Assembly: GCA_002344785.1 (NCBI GenBank)
Contig: DDUL01000062.1
Location: 1-62,786 of the forward strand
DNA: 62,786 nt
Origin: Bdellovibrionaceae bacterium UBA2339
GTDB lineage: Bacteria; Bdellovibrionota; Bdellovibrionia; Bdellovibrionales; JAMPXM01
Direction of reading: 5' to 3'
Of the stretch, positions 17,051-26,432 are shown one piece after another. The notes under the pieces were generated by a model, which saw only the letters and a list, made by a program, of their open reading frames with translations, was not told the DNA's origin and did no database searches. The position numbers and the translations under genes were made by a program. Within the stretch, counting starts at the first letter, position 1. The number at the start of each line of letters is the position of its first letter.

Positions 17051-17665
17051 TTACTCGCAGATCGCGCCGGATAGTGCGGTCGCGTGAGCCACACGACCTT
17101 CGGAGTCGTAGCAAACATGCTGACAGAACTCCGAAGAACTGCGTGAGATTTCAACAACACAACTGAGCGAGCCCGCATCGAGCGCCGATGGCAATAGCAC
17201 CTTCAAGCTCTCTCCGGATTTGACCACTTCAGCTTCACATCGACGCTCCAGTCGCAACTCAGCGGGCGACTTCGCTCCTAATCGAGCGACAACCTTCACC
17301 TCAGCTCCGCAATTGAGAACGGCAAGCGGACGAAGATCCACCGCAAACTGCCCGTCTCGACATTCCGTGTGGCCACTGAAGACCACACGCCCTTCGCTAT
17401 CGCTCAAAGTCCAACTCGGCCGCGCACCTTCTTGCGCAACCGAACATCGCCCCTGAAGGAGCAACTCACCTGTGGACGAGGCCACAGCGACTTTATTTTC
17501 GACAAACTGTAAGTCCGATGCGGGACTGACGGGATTGATCACCGAGACTGGCGAACCTGAATCTGTCTCAATTCGACCGCCCACGCTCGCGTTCTCATCC
17601 GCACAGTTTTGAAATGCGAGCAACAAGACCAAGCCTGAGATGAACATGAAAACGAGGGGACGCAA
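17051..17665 (-). CDS. Lipoprotein of unknown function
   Basis: 204 residues if started at the TTG at 17665, which gives a compact lipoprotein signal (MRPLVFMFISGLVLLLAFQNC). The frame is open to a GTG at 17764, but that would bury the signal 33 residues inside. The FQNC lipobox is a style I associate with Bdellovibrio lipoproteins. The mature part holds seven further Cys residues (for example LQGRCSV, HTECRDG, LNCGAEV, RRCEAE and CQHVC), fitting a disulfide-rich periplasmic or surface protein. First gene of the operon with the coiled-coil and HEAT-repeat genes, 72 nt apart from the former. Confidence 0.7.
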   Translation of the reverse strand: MRPLVFMFISGLVLLLAFQNCADENASVGGRIETDSGSPVSVINPVSPASDLQFVENKVAVASSTGELLLQGRCSVAQEGARPSWTLSDSEGRVVFSGHTECRDGQFAVDLRPLAVLNCGAEVKVVARLGAKSPAELRLERRCEAEVVKSGESLKVLLPSALDAGSLSCVVEISRSSSEFCQHVCYDSEGRVAHATALSGAICE

Positions 17666-17765
17666 GCGGGCACCGCCACGCTGAGAGCGCGTCGCCAGAT
17701 GCCGTATGTCTTTGAGCGAAAGCCCGACCCGCAAATTTTGCGAACGGAAAGTCAATCGAATCACA

Positions 17766-18145
17766 AATCACCCCACGTACCGTATGAGCGACCTCACGAA
17801 TGCTCCGAGCGGCCTCGGGCAAACCACAAGTCGTTCGTGCCGCCAAGGCAAACTCAAATCGACGTCGTTCTGCCGATCGCGAGCTCACCCTGGGTTTCCT
17901 CAACGAATATGCAGAACCAAGACCAGCATCGCCGCTCACGTCTGCGTCAGTCTCGCCACAATCGCGATGGCCACCAAATTGAGAGGCTCAATCGTCTCAA
18001 TTCGAAACATCGGCTCATCTCAATGACGAACTTGTTCACAACTTTTCGGCCACGGCTTTGAATTTCCCAAGAGCTTTCCAAGCTTTCACAGGAAAGCGTC
18101 GACAATTACTCGGCGTCTAAACACAAGACGTGGGGCCATGGCCCT
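17766..18145. other. Spacer without a recognisable gene; one inverted repeat
   Basis: Open frames here overlap one another and have no ribosome binding sites or protein-like composition. AATTGAGA (17977-17984) and TCTCAATT (17995-18002) form an 8-bp inverted repeat with a 10-nt spacer; the right arm, read as CGTCTCAATT, is identical to a half site of the palindromes at 540 and 57294. Confidence 0.5.
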
Positions 18146-18955
18146 TTAAGATCCGGAGCGATTGAACTTGCTCGCCACCAACCTTTGAAACACTCCCGGC
18201 ACATGTCTCGCCATCCAAAGCCCGGCGCGCGTTGCACCGCGAGGGTTAAGCTCCTCCACTCCAGCTTCGATCGCATCGCAAACTTGCTCCGCCCATGCCT
18301 CGGCGGAAATCGCGCCCTCCAAAAAATCCAAATCCAGATGCGCACCATAGCGCTTTGGGATCTCGTCAAACATTCGAGTCTTGACTCCAGGTGTGAGCAA
18401 GCTGAGGACTCGAACGCCTGTACCCTGGGTTTCTGCGCGCACACAATTGGCGAGCGCTAGAACTCCCGTCTTCGCTGCCGAATAGGTCGAGGCCAAAGGA
18501 AAGTTCATCACGCCGGAAACACTCGAGTTGACCACGACACAACCCGAGCCGCGCCGAAGCATCGCCGGCAACATTTCTCGTGTTAAATGCGCCACGCCCA
18601 CGAGGTTGACCTGCAAGGACAAGTAGATCTCGTCCACACTTTGCGATTCGATCAAACCGCCCGTCAGTACGCCTGCGTTGTGGACCAATACATCAGGAGC
18701 CTCTCGCGCCCCCCAGCGCTTCAGAAAGTCTTCGATATGAGCGCGCGAACTTAAGTTGAGTTCGATGACTTCAACGTTTGCACCTAAAGCCTCAAGCTTT
18801 CGTCGCATGTCTTGTGCGGTTGAGTCCGCCGGATCTCTCACGCCCAAGATGACACGCGATCCACGCTGAGCCGATGCCGTCGCAATCGCCGCACCAATGC
18901 CACGATTCGCGCCAGTTATAAGAATGCTTTGATTTTTCAGCGAGTATTTTGCCAT
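18146..18955 (-). CDS. Short-chain dehydrogenase/reductase
   Basis: 269 residues, classical SDR: TGANRGIG at residues 14-21 binds NAD(P), VLVHNAGVL is the NNAG-equivalent, NSSVSG gives the catalytic Ser, and YSAAKTGVLAL the Tyr-Lys pair. The C-terminal PRGATRAGLWMARHVPGVFQRLV resembles the end of the other SDR at 7.3-8.2 kb (GRGTKLQLWMARHFGEGVMDQLL), so the two are likely paralogues of one subfamily. Substrate unknown. It follows the RNA methyltransferase gene by 3 nt, so the two form an operon. Confidence 0.88.
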   Translation of the reverse strand: MAKYSLKNQSILITGANRGIGAAIATASAQRGSRVILGVRDPADSTAQDMRRKLEALGANVEVIELNLSSRAHIEDFLKRWGAREAPDVLVHNAGVLTGGLIESQSVDEIYLSLQVNLVGVAHLTREMLPAMLRRGSGCVVVNSSVSGVMNFPLASTYSAAKTGVLALANCVRAETQGTGVRVLSLLTPGVKTRMFDEIPKRYGAHLDLDFLEGAISAEAWAEQVCDAIEAGVEELNPRGATRAGLWMARHVPGVFQRLVASKFNRSGS

Positions 18956-18958
18956 GAA

Positions 18959-19810
18959 CTACATGCTGACAGCGTGGGATTTTCTCACAAGCGAAAAGTA
19001 GATGGGTCCCGCATTTTCTGAACGATCCGGCAAGATCCAATAGCCCCAAGTCGTCGGCTCAAGTTCAACTCGCAAGTCATTTGCCCTTGCGAGCAATTCC
19101 TGAGGCAAGTCCATGCGCTCAAACTCTGCGCCACGACGTTTGGCAAGCTTGGCCATGACGGCATCATTTTCATCTTCCGAGATTGAGCAAGTCGAGTAAG
19201 CGATTCGTCCGCCCGGTTTCGCCGCCGTCAATGCCGAAGCTAGGATCGCATATTGGCGAATGGCCAACTGCGAACTTCGCTGAGGGGACCAGCTTTGTAG
19301 TTCGTCGGCGTCTTGAAGCAAATGCCGTTCGCCCGAACAAGGCACATCCGCCAAAACAGCATCATAGACATTCGCCTCATGGAGTCCCCACTTTTGCGCA
19401 TCGAAGCCGGTAACTTTGACTTCGAGCATTTGCTCATCCGTTAGAAAGTCATGAAGCGTGGCCTTCAATCGAGCACGTCGAGGATCAGAAACTTCGTTGG
19501 CAATCAATCTCGAGGCCCCGGCGGCCCACATCACCAGGCTCTTGCCTCCAGGTGCCGCACAAAGATCTAAGACCTCTTCACCCACGGAGATCTGCAATGC
19601 CAAAGGCGGAAACAAAGAACCCGCGTCCAAGTGATAGACTCTTTCACGAGTCGCAAGCGCGCGACTGAGCTCATACGCCACCTTACGCGCTGGTTGACGG
19701 AGTGCCTCGCGCAAACTCAACCAGCGCGAGCCCCAACGCGCTTCGTGATGTCGATTGAAACCGGCCTCACCTCGCCGCTCTTGCCTTGCTTGTCGATCTT
19801 TGGCCTTCAT
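18959..19810 (-). CDS. RsmB/NOP-family RNA (cytosine-5) methyltransferase
   Basis: 283 residues from MKAKDRQARQERRGEAGF at 19810; an upstream in-frame start at 19873 is less likely. SAM-binding motif VLDLCAAPGGKS, motif IV DVPCSGE with the PC cysteine and motif VI YSTCSISEDEN with the TC cysteine are the two catalytic cysteines of m5C RNA methyltransferases of the RsmB/RsmF/NSUN group. The N-terminal RNA-binding domain is short, and the basic start may help bind RNA. Target position (rRNA or tRNA) unknown. First gene of a two-gene operon with the SDR. Confidence 0.87.
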   Translation of the reverse strand: MKAKDRQARQERRGEAGFNRHHEARWGSRWLSLREALRQPARKVAYELSRALATRERVYHLDAGSLFPPLALQISVGEEVLDLCAAPGGKSLVMWAAGASRLIANEVSDPRRARLKATLHDFLTDEQMLEVKVTGFDAQKWGLHEANVYDAVLADVPCSGERHLLQDADELQSWSPQRSSQLAIRQYAILASALTAAKPGGRIAYSTCSISEDENDAVMAKLAKRRGAEFERMDLPQELLARANDLRVELEPTTWGYWILPDRSENAGPIYFSLVRKSHAVSM

Positions 19811-19941
19811 GCCCCGAATTTTACAGTTTCGCGCGCGAATGAAAAGCCCAATTCGGAGCCGAAGCCACTCCATCGCGCAATCCAGCAGCGACTGAGTCTG
19901 AGTCTCAATGTTTGCAGTCTCTGATGATGCTTTAGCATTCC

Positions 19942-19979
19942 TTCAGCAACTGATTGAGCGTGAGTTCAGCAATTGATTG
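19942..19979. repeat. Two direct repeats upstream of the pseudopilin-like gene
   Basis: TTCAGCAACTGATTG (19942-19956) and TTCAGCAATTGATTG (19965-19979) are 14/15 identical and 23 nt apart, about two helical turns. They lie 90-130 nt before the start at 20070 and could be regulator sites. The rest of the 19811-20069 spacer shows only a GCGCGCTGCGCGC hairpin. Confidence 0.45.
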
Positions 19980-20069
19980 TCGAAGATCAAACAACATACG
20001 TAGAATTCGAACAAGGTCGGCCCGAGAAAGAAGCGCGCTGCGCGCCTGAGCATTTGTGAGGTTTGTCAA

Positions 20070-20801
20070 ATGCTGGGAAGACTAACAACACGCGGAATTT
20101 CACTCGTCGAACTTCTCATTTACGTCAGCATGATGGGCGTGATCGCGTTGACGATGGCCATGATGTTGGACTTCCAACAGAAGCAAGTTCGCTTTCTTTC
20201 GCAAAAGCAAGACAGCGTGGATCTCAAACAGCAGATCATGCGCCAGTTCTCCAACCCGGATGTTTGCAACTGGCAGATGAGTGGACTGACCTTCAATTCT
20301 GCAACTCCCAATTCCAATATTCCGATCGCAACTCTCTATTCTGGCACATCCAACACCTCACCTGTGCTGGCGCAGTCCGGCGAATTTCTCCCCGGGTCCA
20401 ACTACAAGCTGCGCGTAGCCAGCATCGCACTCAAAGATTTGGTCGCGACGGGTGTCGCCGAAGAGTTTCAGGGTTTTTTGGAAATCACATTCGATGCCAG
20501 CACCATGGCGAGTCCACTGCAACCTTTATGCATTTCGCAAAACGTGCGCGCGACATCCAGTCCGCCTGTAAATCCCAACAAGACCATTGTGAGTTGTGAC
20601 TCAACGAGTGTGCTCCCCACGCTCAATGTTCGCGTGTTCAACTCTCCCGGCAATCCCGCGAATGTGTTTCGTCCCACGCAAACCGGCATTCACAAAGTCA
20701 CAATTGTCGGCGCAGGTGGAGGTGGCGGTGATGGACAAAACACGATGGGTGGCCCAGGAGCCAACGGCATCGTCATCATCGAATGGGCACAGGGCACATA
20801 A
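20070..20801 (+). CDS. Pseudopilin-like protein with glycine-rich C-terminus
   Basis: 243 residues. The N-terminus MLGRLTTRGISLVELLIYVS is a type III (prepilin) signal: cleavage after Gly9, Glu at mature position 5, then a hydrophobic helix (MGVIALTMAMML). This is the hallmark of type IV pilins and type II secretion pseudopilins. The middle is unrecognised, with Cys residues near 69 and 176. The C-terminus HKVTIVGAGGGGGDGQNTMG followed by GPGANGIVIIEW is like the glycine-rich sheet found in phage tail-fibre or adhesin tips. No other pilus gene is nearby, so it may be a minor pilin carrying a binding tip. ATG at 20070 follows AGGTTTG; monocistronic. Confidence 0.8.
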   Translation: MLGRLTTRGISLVELLIYVSMMGVIALTMAMMLDFQQKQVRFLSQKQDSVDLKQQIMRQFSNPDVCNWQMSGLTFNSATPNSNIPIATLYSGTSNTSPVLAQSGEFLPGSNYKLRVASIALKDLVATGVAEEFQGFLEITFDASTMASPLQPLCISQNVRATSSPPVNPNKTIVSCDSTSVLPTLNVRVFNSPGNPANVFRPTQTGIHKVTIVGAGGGGGDGQNTMGGPGANGIVIIEWAQGT

Positions 20802-20812
20802 GTCCCTTCACC

Positions 20813-20940
20813 AAAAAAAAGTGGGAGTCTTACGACCCCCTCTGGACCCGTCCCCCAAAAAAAAGAGGGGGTCGTTAGATCCCCTCTGGACCCGTCCCCC
20901 CCCCAAAAAAAGAGGGGGTCGTTAGACCCCCTCTGGACCT
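20813..20940 (-). terminator. Three tandem intrinsic terminators
   Basis: A 44-48 nt unit is repeated three times. Read on the minus strand each has a 9-bp hairpin (best copy GAGGGGGTC-TAAC-GACCCCCTC at 20933-20912) followed by 7-8 T. The copy nearest the gene is perfect; the next two have one and two imperfections. They follow the metalloprotease stop at 21025. They are not terminators for the convergent pseudopilin gene, since the plus strand has A-runs before the stems, not T-runs after them. Confidence 0.9.
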
Positions 20941-21024
20941 AGGATGCGAATTCTCGCTTCCCCCAATTCTGATATTAAAACTGAACCGAGACCTGTGGCC
21001 TCGGCCCAAGTGTGATCACCGCGC

Positions 21025-24000
21025 TCAATCTGCGCCTGTCGCCTTCATCACGCGACGGATGAGGCGAATGTTCGCCTCGGCTCGCGCGATCTCATCACTC
21101 AAGCGACGCACGCGAAGCGGAGCCACTTTGCCGTCAAGCGTGGACGACATCACTTCCACAGCGAGCTTCGCCATGTCTTCAGCTTGCGCCTTCAATGTTT
21201 CCAACTCGCGACGCTTTTGTGCTTCGGGAGTTTGTTCGCAAGCCGCATTCACCGGCTGAGTCGCTGGCGGTGTCACCACAACAGGAGCCGCGCCATCGAG
21301 CGGCTCACCGGTCGCAAGACCCGTCACAGATCCCGGCGAAACACCAGGAGCCGTGATGTTGTTCGGCTGACCGGCACCCGGTTGAGCAGGTGCAGTGCCC
21401 GGATTTGGACGACCCGCATTGCCAGGGCGCGAATTCGCCGGAGCATTGGGCGGACCACAACGGCCCGTATCGCCCATTGCCGTGATCAGCTCGGTCACAG
21501 CTTGTTGCGCGCGAACAAAACGGCCCGCCGCCTCTTGAGCAAAGTTGATCGTCGTGAACAACGGCAGCTGATCCACTCGGCCCACGATCGTCTTCATCAG
21601 ACCCCATGCACCCGGATCACGTCCCTGCACACCCACCAATGCCTCAGCGGCTTGTGCCAATTCCGGCACCCGACTTAATGCTTGCGCATAGGCCACGAAA
21701 CGACCTTCGCCTTCAGACAGCTTCATCAAGTTGTCTGCGTTCTGATCGTTCGCCTTGCGTTGCTTCTCCAACCACTCATCGCGTTGCTTCGCGATTTCAG
21801 CGGCCGAGCTCACCAGCGAGAATGCGATCGAGTCGTTCTGCAGCGTTTGCACCGCGCGGAACTGATCTTGTCCCGATGCCGATGTGAACTCCACAGATCG
21901 CTGACCCATGCTCGTCAAGCAACCGCGTTCGTTCGTCGAACACACGCGCATCTTGTCGATGACGGATTCATCTCCGTCCGCGACAAAATCTGTGAGCGAA
22001 GTCACCGTCGCAATAGCCTGCGTGTCACGGTTCATCGACGCCTCAACCATACCCATCACGGTCTGGCCGTTGCGAAGTTTCAAGGGCACCGAGGCCACGC
22101 GACCCTTCTGATTTACGAGCGCATCGAACAAACGCGTCGTGAATGTGCGAGTCTGCGGGTACGAGTAGGCGTTGCCGGTCATCGAAATCTGCGAGTACTT
22201 ATCCACGCCGATATCTTTGATACCCAGAGCAATCATCGCCACGTACTTATCCCAGAACGAACCGATGTTCTCTTGACGAGTCCATGCGCCACCCGACGAG
22301 GCCGACGACATGAACGGACGACCGTAACGGCCCAGCTCGAGCTCACCGATGAAGTTCTTCGCCTGCTCCAAGAAACGCGGATCGTTGATCCCACGCTCTT
22401 CAGCGAAGGCCGCAAGCTTTTCTTCATCCGTACCGCCAGCACCCAAGCGCTCGAGCATGACTTCGCCCGATTGTGTGGGGATCGCCAAGAAGGTACCCGG
22501 CTCCGTCGAGCCGATGGTGTTCGCAAAGAAGATTTTCGCCATGGCGTTGGAGAACAGCAAGTCCGCCAAACCACCGGGCACATAGCTCATCGGCGGCTTA
22601 CGGAACTCGCCCTGCTCGTTGAACAGTGCGTTCTCGAATGTGCCGATGTCGGTTGGATCAACGCCCGCTCGCTCTGCTGTCATCGGATCGCAAATATTCG
22701 CGATCTCACCTTGCTCAACAGAGATGCGCATGAACAGAGAGTCACACTGCCCTTGCTGCGCAGGCACCGTCGGCGAAGTGATCAACGAGAAGATCATCTC
22801 GTCCATGACCTGACGAATCGGGATCATGTAATTGACCAAAGCGCGCATCGGATAATTGCGAGCAATGCGCTCGAAGTTGGCTCGACCGCGGCGCGTGTGG
22901 CTGAGCAGCCAGTTGCGCTCAAAGCGATCGATCAAGCTCTGCGTGATCATCGAGACGTTCGAACCCTTGTCAAATCGACGGCAAGTGATGGACTCATTCA
23001 CCTCATGATCCGTACAGAATGCAAAGCGCGCCTGCACGACCGGGTCTGACTCCTTGTTGATGCCGCGGTTGTAAGCGTATCGGATCGCAGCCTTATCGTA
23101 CGGTCCAAGTCCTCCGGCCTGCGAATAGAAGTCGCCACCGTAGTCCATGATGGACGAGTAGGCATAGGGCTCAAGATCTTCCGGCTTCACCGAAGTGTCA
23201 CCAGCCGCGAGCTTCTGCATGATGTTGCGATACTCAGGATGGTAGTGCCGTTGATCCGCCGAGCCTTCGAAGTTGTGGCGCAGACCAAAGGTATGACCCA
23301 TCTCATGAAGCATCGTCGAATAGAACGTCAGCTTTTCCACCTCATCTCGGATCACCGAGCGCTGAGCGGCGAAATCCTGAAGATTCGGATATCGCTCCAA
23401 TACACGTTGGATGTAGCGAACGGCCGCTTCTTCAACCAATTCTTGGCCGTGAATACCAGTCGCCGCCTGCTGAACCGCCAATGCTTTTTCTTGGCGAAGT
23501 GCCGCACCGAATTCATGGAGATGCTCAAGTCCGCCCAATTGCGCGGCCCGAGTCTGTGCTTGCGCTGAACGAGCGCCTTTCACGTCGAAGACTTCTTCGA
23601 ACGCGGCAATCCGACCACCGATGCGCTCCAAATCCGCGACTTGGAACAATTCGGGTGCCTTGCGCATGAGATCGCGCTTGCGCTCAACGCCGCGTCCGCG
23701 GGGCTCGGCCAAAGCCGTGCGCAACTGCTGTTTTTGCTGACGCAGAGATACGCCGCGATTTGCTGAACGCACATCGCTCATCTTCAATGCGCGATGCAGT
23801 TGATTCAGCTGTTCGCGAACGCTGGGACCTTCGGCATGCGAGTGACCGCGATGCGCTGCCGGTCCTTGAGCCACGTGCGCCGGAGCGCCGACTTTCAAGA
23901 ACATCTCTTTGAAACGCTCGTCGGCCAAGATGAGATCAATGATCTCATCAACCCAACCCAAGGTGCCGCGAATTCCGTCTTGGTAAACTGTCGCGCGCAC

Positions 24001-25146
24001 GGCGATCAATTCGCCAGTCATTGGATTCGACATCCACTGAGCGACGCCCAACAATCCGCCCGGCGACTTCGGCTCATAGAAAGCCAAAGTGTGCTGGCGC
24101 GGATCAATCAAGTCGACTTGCGCCGACTCATCCAAGACCACGACGTCATCGGAGCGACCCAAAGCCGTTTTGAAAGTTTGATTCCACTCTTGCACAGCCT
24201 GACGAGCCAGAGGCACGAAGCGCGCAGGGAATCCCTTCGTCAATTTGAAGGATACTTTGTTGGTCGAGCATGAAAGCGGCTGACCCGATGCTGACTTGCG
24301 ACCCGGCTCACACACGTTGTGCATCAGCGCGAAAGTGTGGTTTTCCAGATCCTTGTCCAACAGACCCTTTTCAGGATCTTCGAACTGCTGCATCGTGAAG
24401 AAGTAGCCAAAGCGCGAGAAGTCTTTCTCGCGATAATTCACGGGCTGATAATCCGATGCCTTGAGCGGCACAAGGTGCGTGCGCGCGACAACGCGTGAAC
24501 CCATGTAGGGGTCGTAGGGCAACCACGACGGCGGTGCCGCCTTGAGGCTGAACTCCGTCAACCAAGAAATGTGACCATTTTCATTCTTTGGAGTCTCCAA
24601 CAAAACCGTGTTCTCTTCACGAGCCGTGAGATCATCCGCCAAGCGCGACAAGCTCGACAGCGAGTTGGAAGGACGAGTCCAATCCACACGCATGTAAGCG
24701 CGCTGCTGCCAGGGGCGCTCGCGGTTCTCCACGATTCGATGAGTCTTTTCCTTAAAGTCGTTCTCTTCGCGCTGAATGTCGAAGTGGTCGACGATCGGGA
24801 ATGACGCCAGAATCGTACGGGTTTCCGCACGCGTCTCCGGGTTGAAGACTTCCACGAATTGAATTTCGCGTTCGGTGATTCGCACCGTCACCAAGCCGTA
24901 GTCTTGCGAGAATCCAGGAACCGCGCCGACGACGTTGCTTGAATCCGCTTCTTCGATCCCGCGAACCAAAGAGAAGGTTTTCCCTTCAAAGTCCGACTTC
25001 GGCACGTAAAAGCTCGTGTCGACCATCGACTTCTCAGTTTTGGCCTTCGTACAGCCGACGACCGAGGTCCCGACACTCAAAAGTGCCAGCGTTACCGCAA
25101 CCGCGCGGAGGAGAAGAGCTTTTGTCTTCAACAGCCGATTCTTCAT
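21025..25146 (-). CDS. Large lipoprotein zinc metalloprotease (metzincin type)
   Basis: 1373 residues. A lipoprotein signal ends at about Cys32 (SVGTSVVGC). The catalytic site near residue 615 is HEMGHTFGLRHNF, matching the metzincin HExxHxxGxxH consensus with three zinc-binding His. Nearby SSIMDYGGDFYSQAGGLGPYDK provides the Met-turn. The N-terminal half resembles the long zinc-dependent metalloproteases seen in bacterial predators and Bacteroidetes. The last 150 residues include a Pro/Ala/Gly linker (about 1230-1310) and a helical end. Expected location: outer membrane, periplasmic or surface side. ATG at 25146 has AAAGGAG. Second gene after the beta-barrel gene; ends in a triple terminator. 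Confidence 0.88.
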   Translation of the reverse strand: MKNRLLKTKALLLRAVAVTLALLSVGTSVVGCTKAKTEKSMVDTSFYVPKSDFEGKTFSLVRGIEEADSSNVVGAVPGFSQDYGLVTVRITEREIQFVEVFNPETRAETRTILASFPIVDHFDIQREENDFKEKTHRIVENRERPWQQRAYMRVDWTRPSNSLSSLSRLADDLTAREENTVLLETPKNENGHISWLTEFSLKAAPPSWLPYDPYMGSRVVARTHLVPLKASDYQPVNYREKDFSRFGYFFTMQQFEDPEKGLLDKDLENHTFALMHNVCEPGRKSASGQPLSCSTNKVSFKLTKGFPARFVPLARQAVQEWNQTFKTALGRSDDVVVLDESAQVDLIDPRQHTLAFYEPKSPGGLLGVAQWMSNPMTGELIAVRATVYQDGIRGTLGWVDEIIDLILADERFKEMFLKVGAPAHVAQGPAAHRGHSHAEGPSVREQLNQLHRALKMSDVRSANRGVSLRQQKQQLRTALAEPRGRGVERKRDLMRKAPELFQVADLERIGGRIAAFEEVFDVKGARSAQAQTRAAQLGGLEHLHEFGAALRQEKALAVQQAATGIHGQELVEEAAVRYIQRVLERYPNLQDFAAQRSVIRDEVEKLTFYSTMLHEMGHTFGLRHNFEGSADQRHYHPEYRNIMQKLAAGDTSVKPEDLEPYAYSSIMDYGGDFYSQAGGLGPYDKAAIRYAYNRGINKESDPVVQARFAFCTDHEVNESITCRRFDKGSNVSMITQSLIDRFERNWLLSHTRRGRANFERIARNYPMRALVNYMIPIRQVMDEMIFSLITSPTVPAQQGQCDSLFMRISVEQGEIANICDPMTAERAGVDPTDIGTFENALFNEQGEFRKPPMSYVPGGLADLLFSNAMAKIFFANTIGSTEPGTFLAIPTQSGEVMLERLGAGGTDEEKLAAFAEERGINDPRFLEQAKNFIGELELGRYGRPFMSSASSGGAWTRQENIGSFWDKYVAMIALGIKDIGVDKYSQISMTGNAYSYPQTRTFTTRLFDALVNQKGRVASVPLKLRNGQTVMGMVEASMNRDTQAIATVTSLTDFVADGDESVIDKMRVCSTNERGCLTSMGQRSVEFTSASGQDQFRAVQTLQNDSIAFSLVSSAAEIAKQRDEWLEKQRKANDQNADNLMKLSEGEGRFVAYAQALSRVPELAQAAEALVGVQGRDPGAWGLMKTIVGRVDQLPLFTTINFAQEAAGRFVRAQQAVTELITAMGDTGRCGPPNAPANSRPGNAGRPNPGTAPAQPGAGQPNNITAPGVSPGSVTGLATGEPLDGAAPVVVTPPATQPVNAACEQTPEAQKRRELETLKAQAEDMAKLAVEVMSSTLDGKVAPLRVRRLSDEIARAEANIRLIRRVMKATGAD

Positions 25147-25198
25147 GTCGGCTCCTTTCTCAAGAGAGAAACCTGCAACCTAAAATTTGTCGCCCGTC

Positions 25199-26119
25199 TT
25201 ACAGCGAGATCATCAAGTCAAAGAAGTACTGCGCCGATTCCGGAGCAAAGAACTTCACTCGATTGATCTGACCGTCGGGCTCCAAAGTGCCGCGTTCTAC
25301 CGCCACACCCAAAGAGGCCGCGAGTCGATTTGAAATCATATAGTCGACGCTGGCCGAGGACGATTGCGTCGCTCGACCCACGCCTTGAAAGCTCACCGAG
25401 TAGGCATAGGCAAATGAGCTGCTGAGTGCGAGTTGATCCGTCAAACTCAACTCCACCGAAGATGTGGAACGATAGGTGTTCGGCGAGTTGACCACGCCAC
25501 TATCGCGAATATCGTATTCGAAGAAAGATCGCGAATATCCGAATCCCTGACGGAGTGTGAACCGTCCTAAGGACTTCGTACCCGTCAGCGTCAGCGAGTT
25601 GGACCACAAGAAAGTGCGTCGAGCCGCTTCACGGTTGGCGCCCACAGAAGTCCCGAAGGACAGTGAAAGCGAGTCAATCCACGGGATCTCGTAGTCTTTG
25701 CCGTTGCGAAAGCTCTTCGCGATGCTCAGCGACGGGTTTTCCATCGAGCCGTTGGAGCCGTCATCTCGTTGGTAAGTGTACTCTTGAGTCCATCCCAACC
25801 GCAGACTGGTTGAGATCGCCGTCTTCTTATGAACAGCGTTGGCTGTCAGCTGATACCATCCGCCAAAACTTTCGCGATCGTCCTCGTTGGCGTTGCGTGT
25901 GGTCTCGATCAAAATCGTTCCGCCGAAACGGAACGGACGTCCGTCTTCACCGGCCGCCGCAGCGAGGGTCGCCGGATCGTTGGCCGAAGAAATACTTTGC
26001 GCCAAAGCTGAAGATGCCAGCGTCAGCGACAAGCCAAGAAGAGCGGCCGCCAGAGACATGGGCGAGCGGGCCTTCGATTTCGAATTTGAGTTCAGCGTAT
26101 TTAAGGACTTCAAACTCAT
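25199..26119 (-). CDS. Beta-barrel-like outer membrane protein
   Basis: 306 residues with signal peptide (SLAAALLGLSLTLASSALAQ). The mature part alternates hydrophobic and polar residues in strands typical of outer-membrane barrels: RPFRFGGTILIETTRN, AISTSLRLGWTQEYTY, SLTLTGTKSLGRFTLRQGFG, SVELSLTDQLALSSSFAYAY and LAASLGVAVERGTL, ending in FFDLMISL, a barrel C-terminus with an aromatic-rich last strand. Good ribosome binding site (GAAGAGGG). The metalloprotease gene starts 52 nt downstream, so they form an operon; the barrel might anchor or secrete the protease. Confidence 0.78.
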   Translation of the reverse strand: MSLKSLNTLNSNSKSKARSPMSLAAALLGLSLTLASSALAQSISSANDPATLAAAAGEDGRPFRFGGTILIETTRNANEDDRESFGGWYQLTANAVHKKTAISTSLRLGWTQEYTYQRDDGSNGSMENPSLSIAKSFRNGKDYEIPWIDSLSLSFGTSVGANREAARRTFLWSNSLTLTGTKSLGRFTLRQGFGYSRSFFEYDIRDSGVVNSPNTYRSTSSVELSLTDQLALSSSFAYAYSVSFQGVGRATQSSSASVDYMISNRLAASLGVAVERGTLEPDGQINRVKFFAPESAQYFFDLMISL

Positions 26120-26408
26120 TTCCCTCTTCTTCGATCAAACAACTGATCCGCCGTTGGTCCGCCGTTCGGACTCACCCGCTTGGCCTTCGGACACCGGTGC
26201 TTAGCAAGGCTCTCGCCGCCCAAATTGGCACCAGCCCAAAAGAGCCCAGCGTCGCAGGAATTTAGCATGCTTGGAGCCGCGCGTCGTATCTCAGATTTGA
26301 AGTTGAGAAGGGATTTCAGGGTCAGATTGCGGGCTTCTTTGTCAAAGCCGGCCCAGATCAAAGCGTGGCTTGGGGTGACCCCAGCTTCGCGCTTATTGAG
26401 CAGTTAGA

Positions 26409-26429
26409 TGGCCTGTCAATTCTATGATC
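26409..26429 (+). promoter_or_regulatory. Second copy of the HNH upstream motif
   Basis: GGCCTGTCAATTCTATGATC (26410-26429) matches 11106-11125 in 18 of 20 positions. Here it precedes a decayed HNH-like frame instead of an intact gene. Confidence 0.45.
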
Positions 26430-26432
26430 AGT

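Noticed and set aside
17699..18061. Several overlapping plus-strand frames
   Set aside because: They overlap one another in different phases, lack ribosome binding sites, and contain no recognisable motif.
20813..20940. CRISPR-like array
   Set aside because: Three units with no variable spacers; each is a hairpin plus T-run on the minus strand, so a tandem terminator explains it.
21682..23049. Long open frame (about 455 codons) on the plus strand
   Set aside because: It lies antisense to the metalloprotease gene, is rich in Arg/His as shadow frames are here, and has no ribosome binding site or motif.
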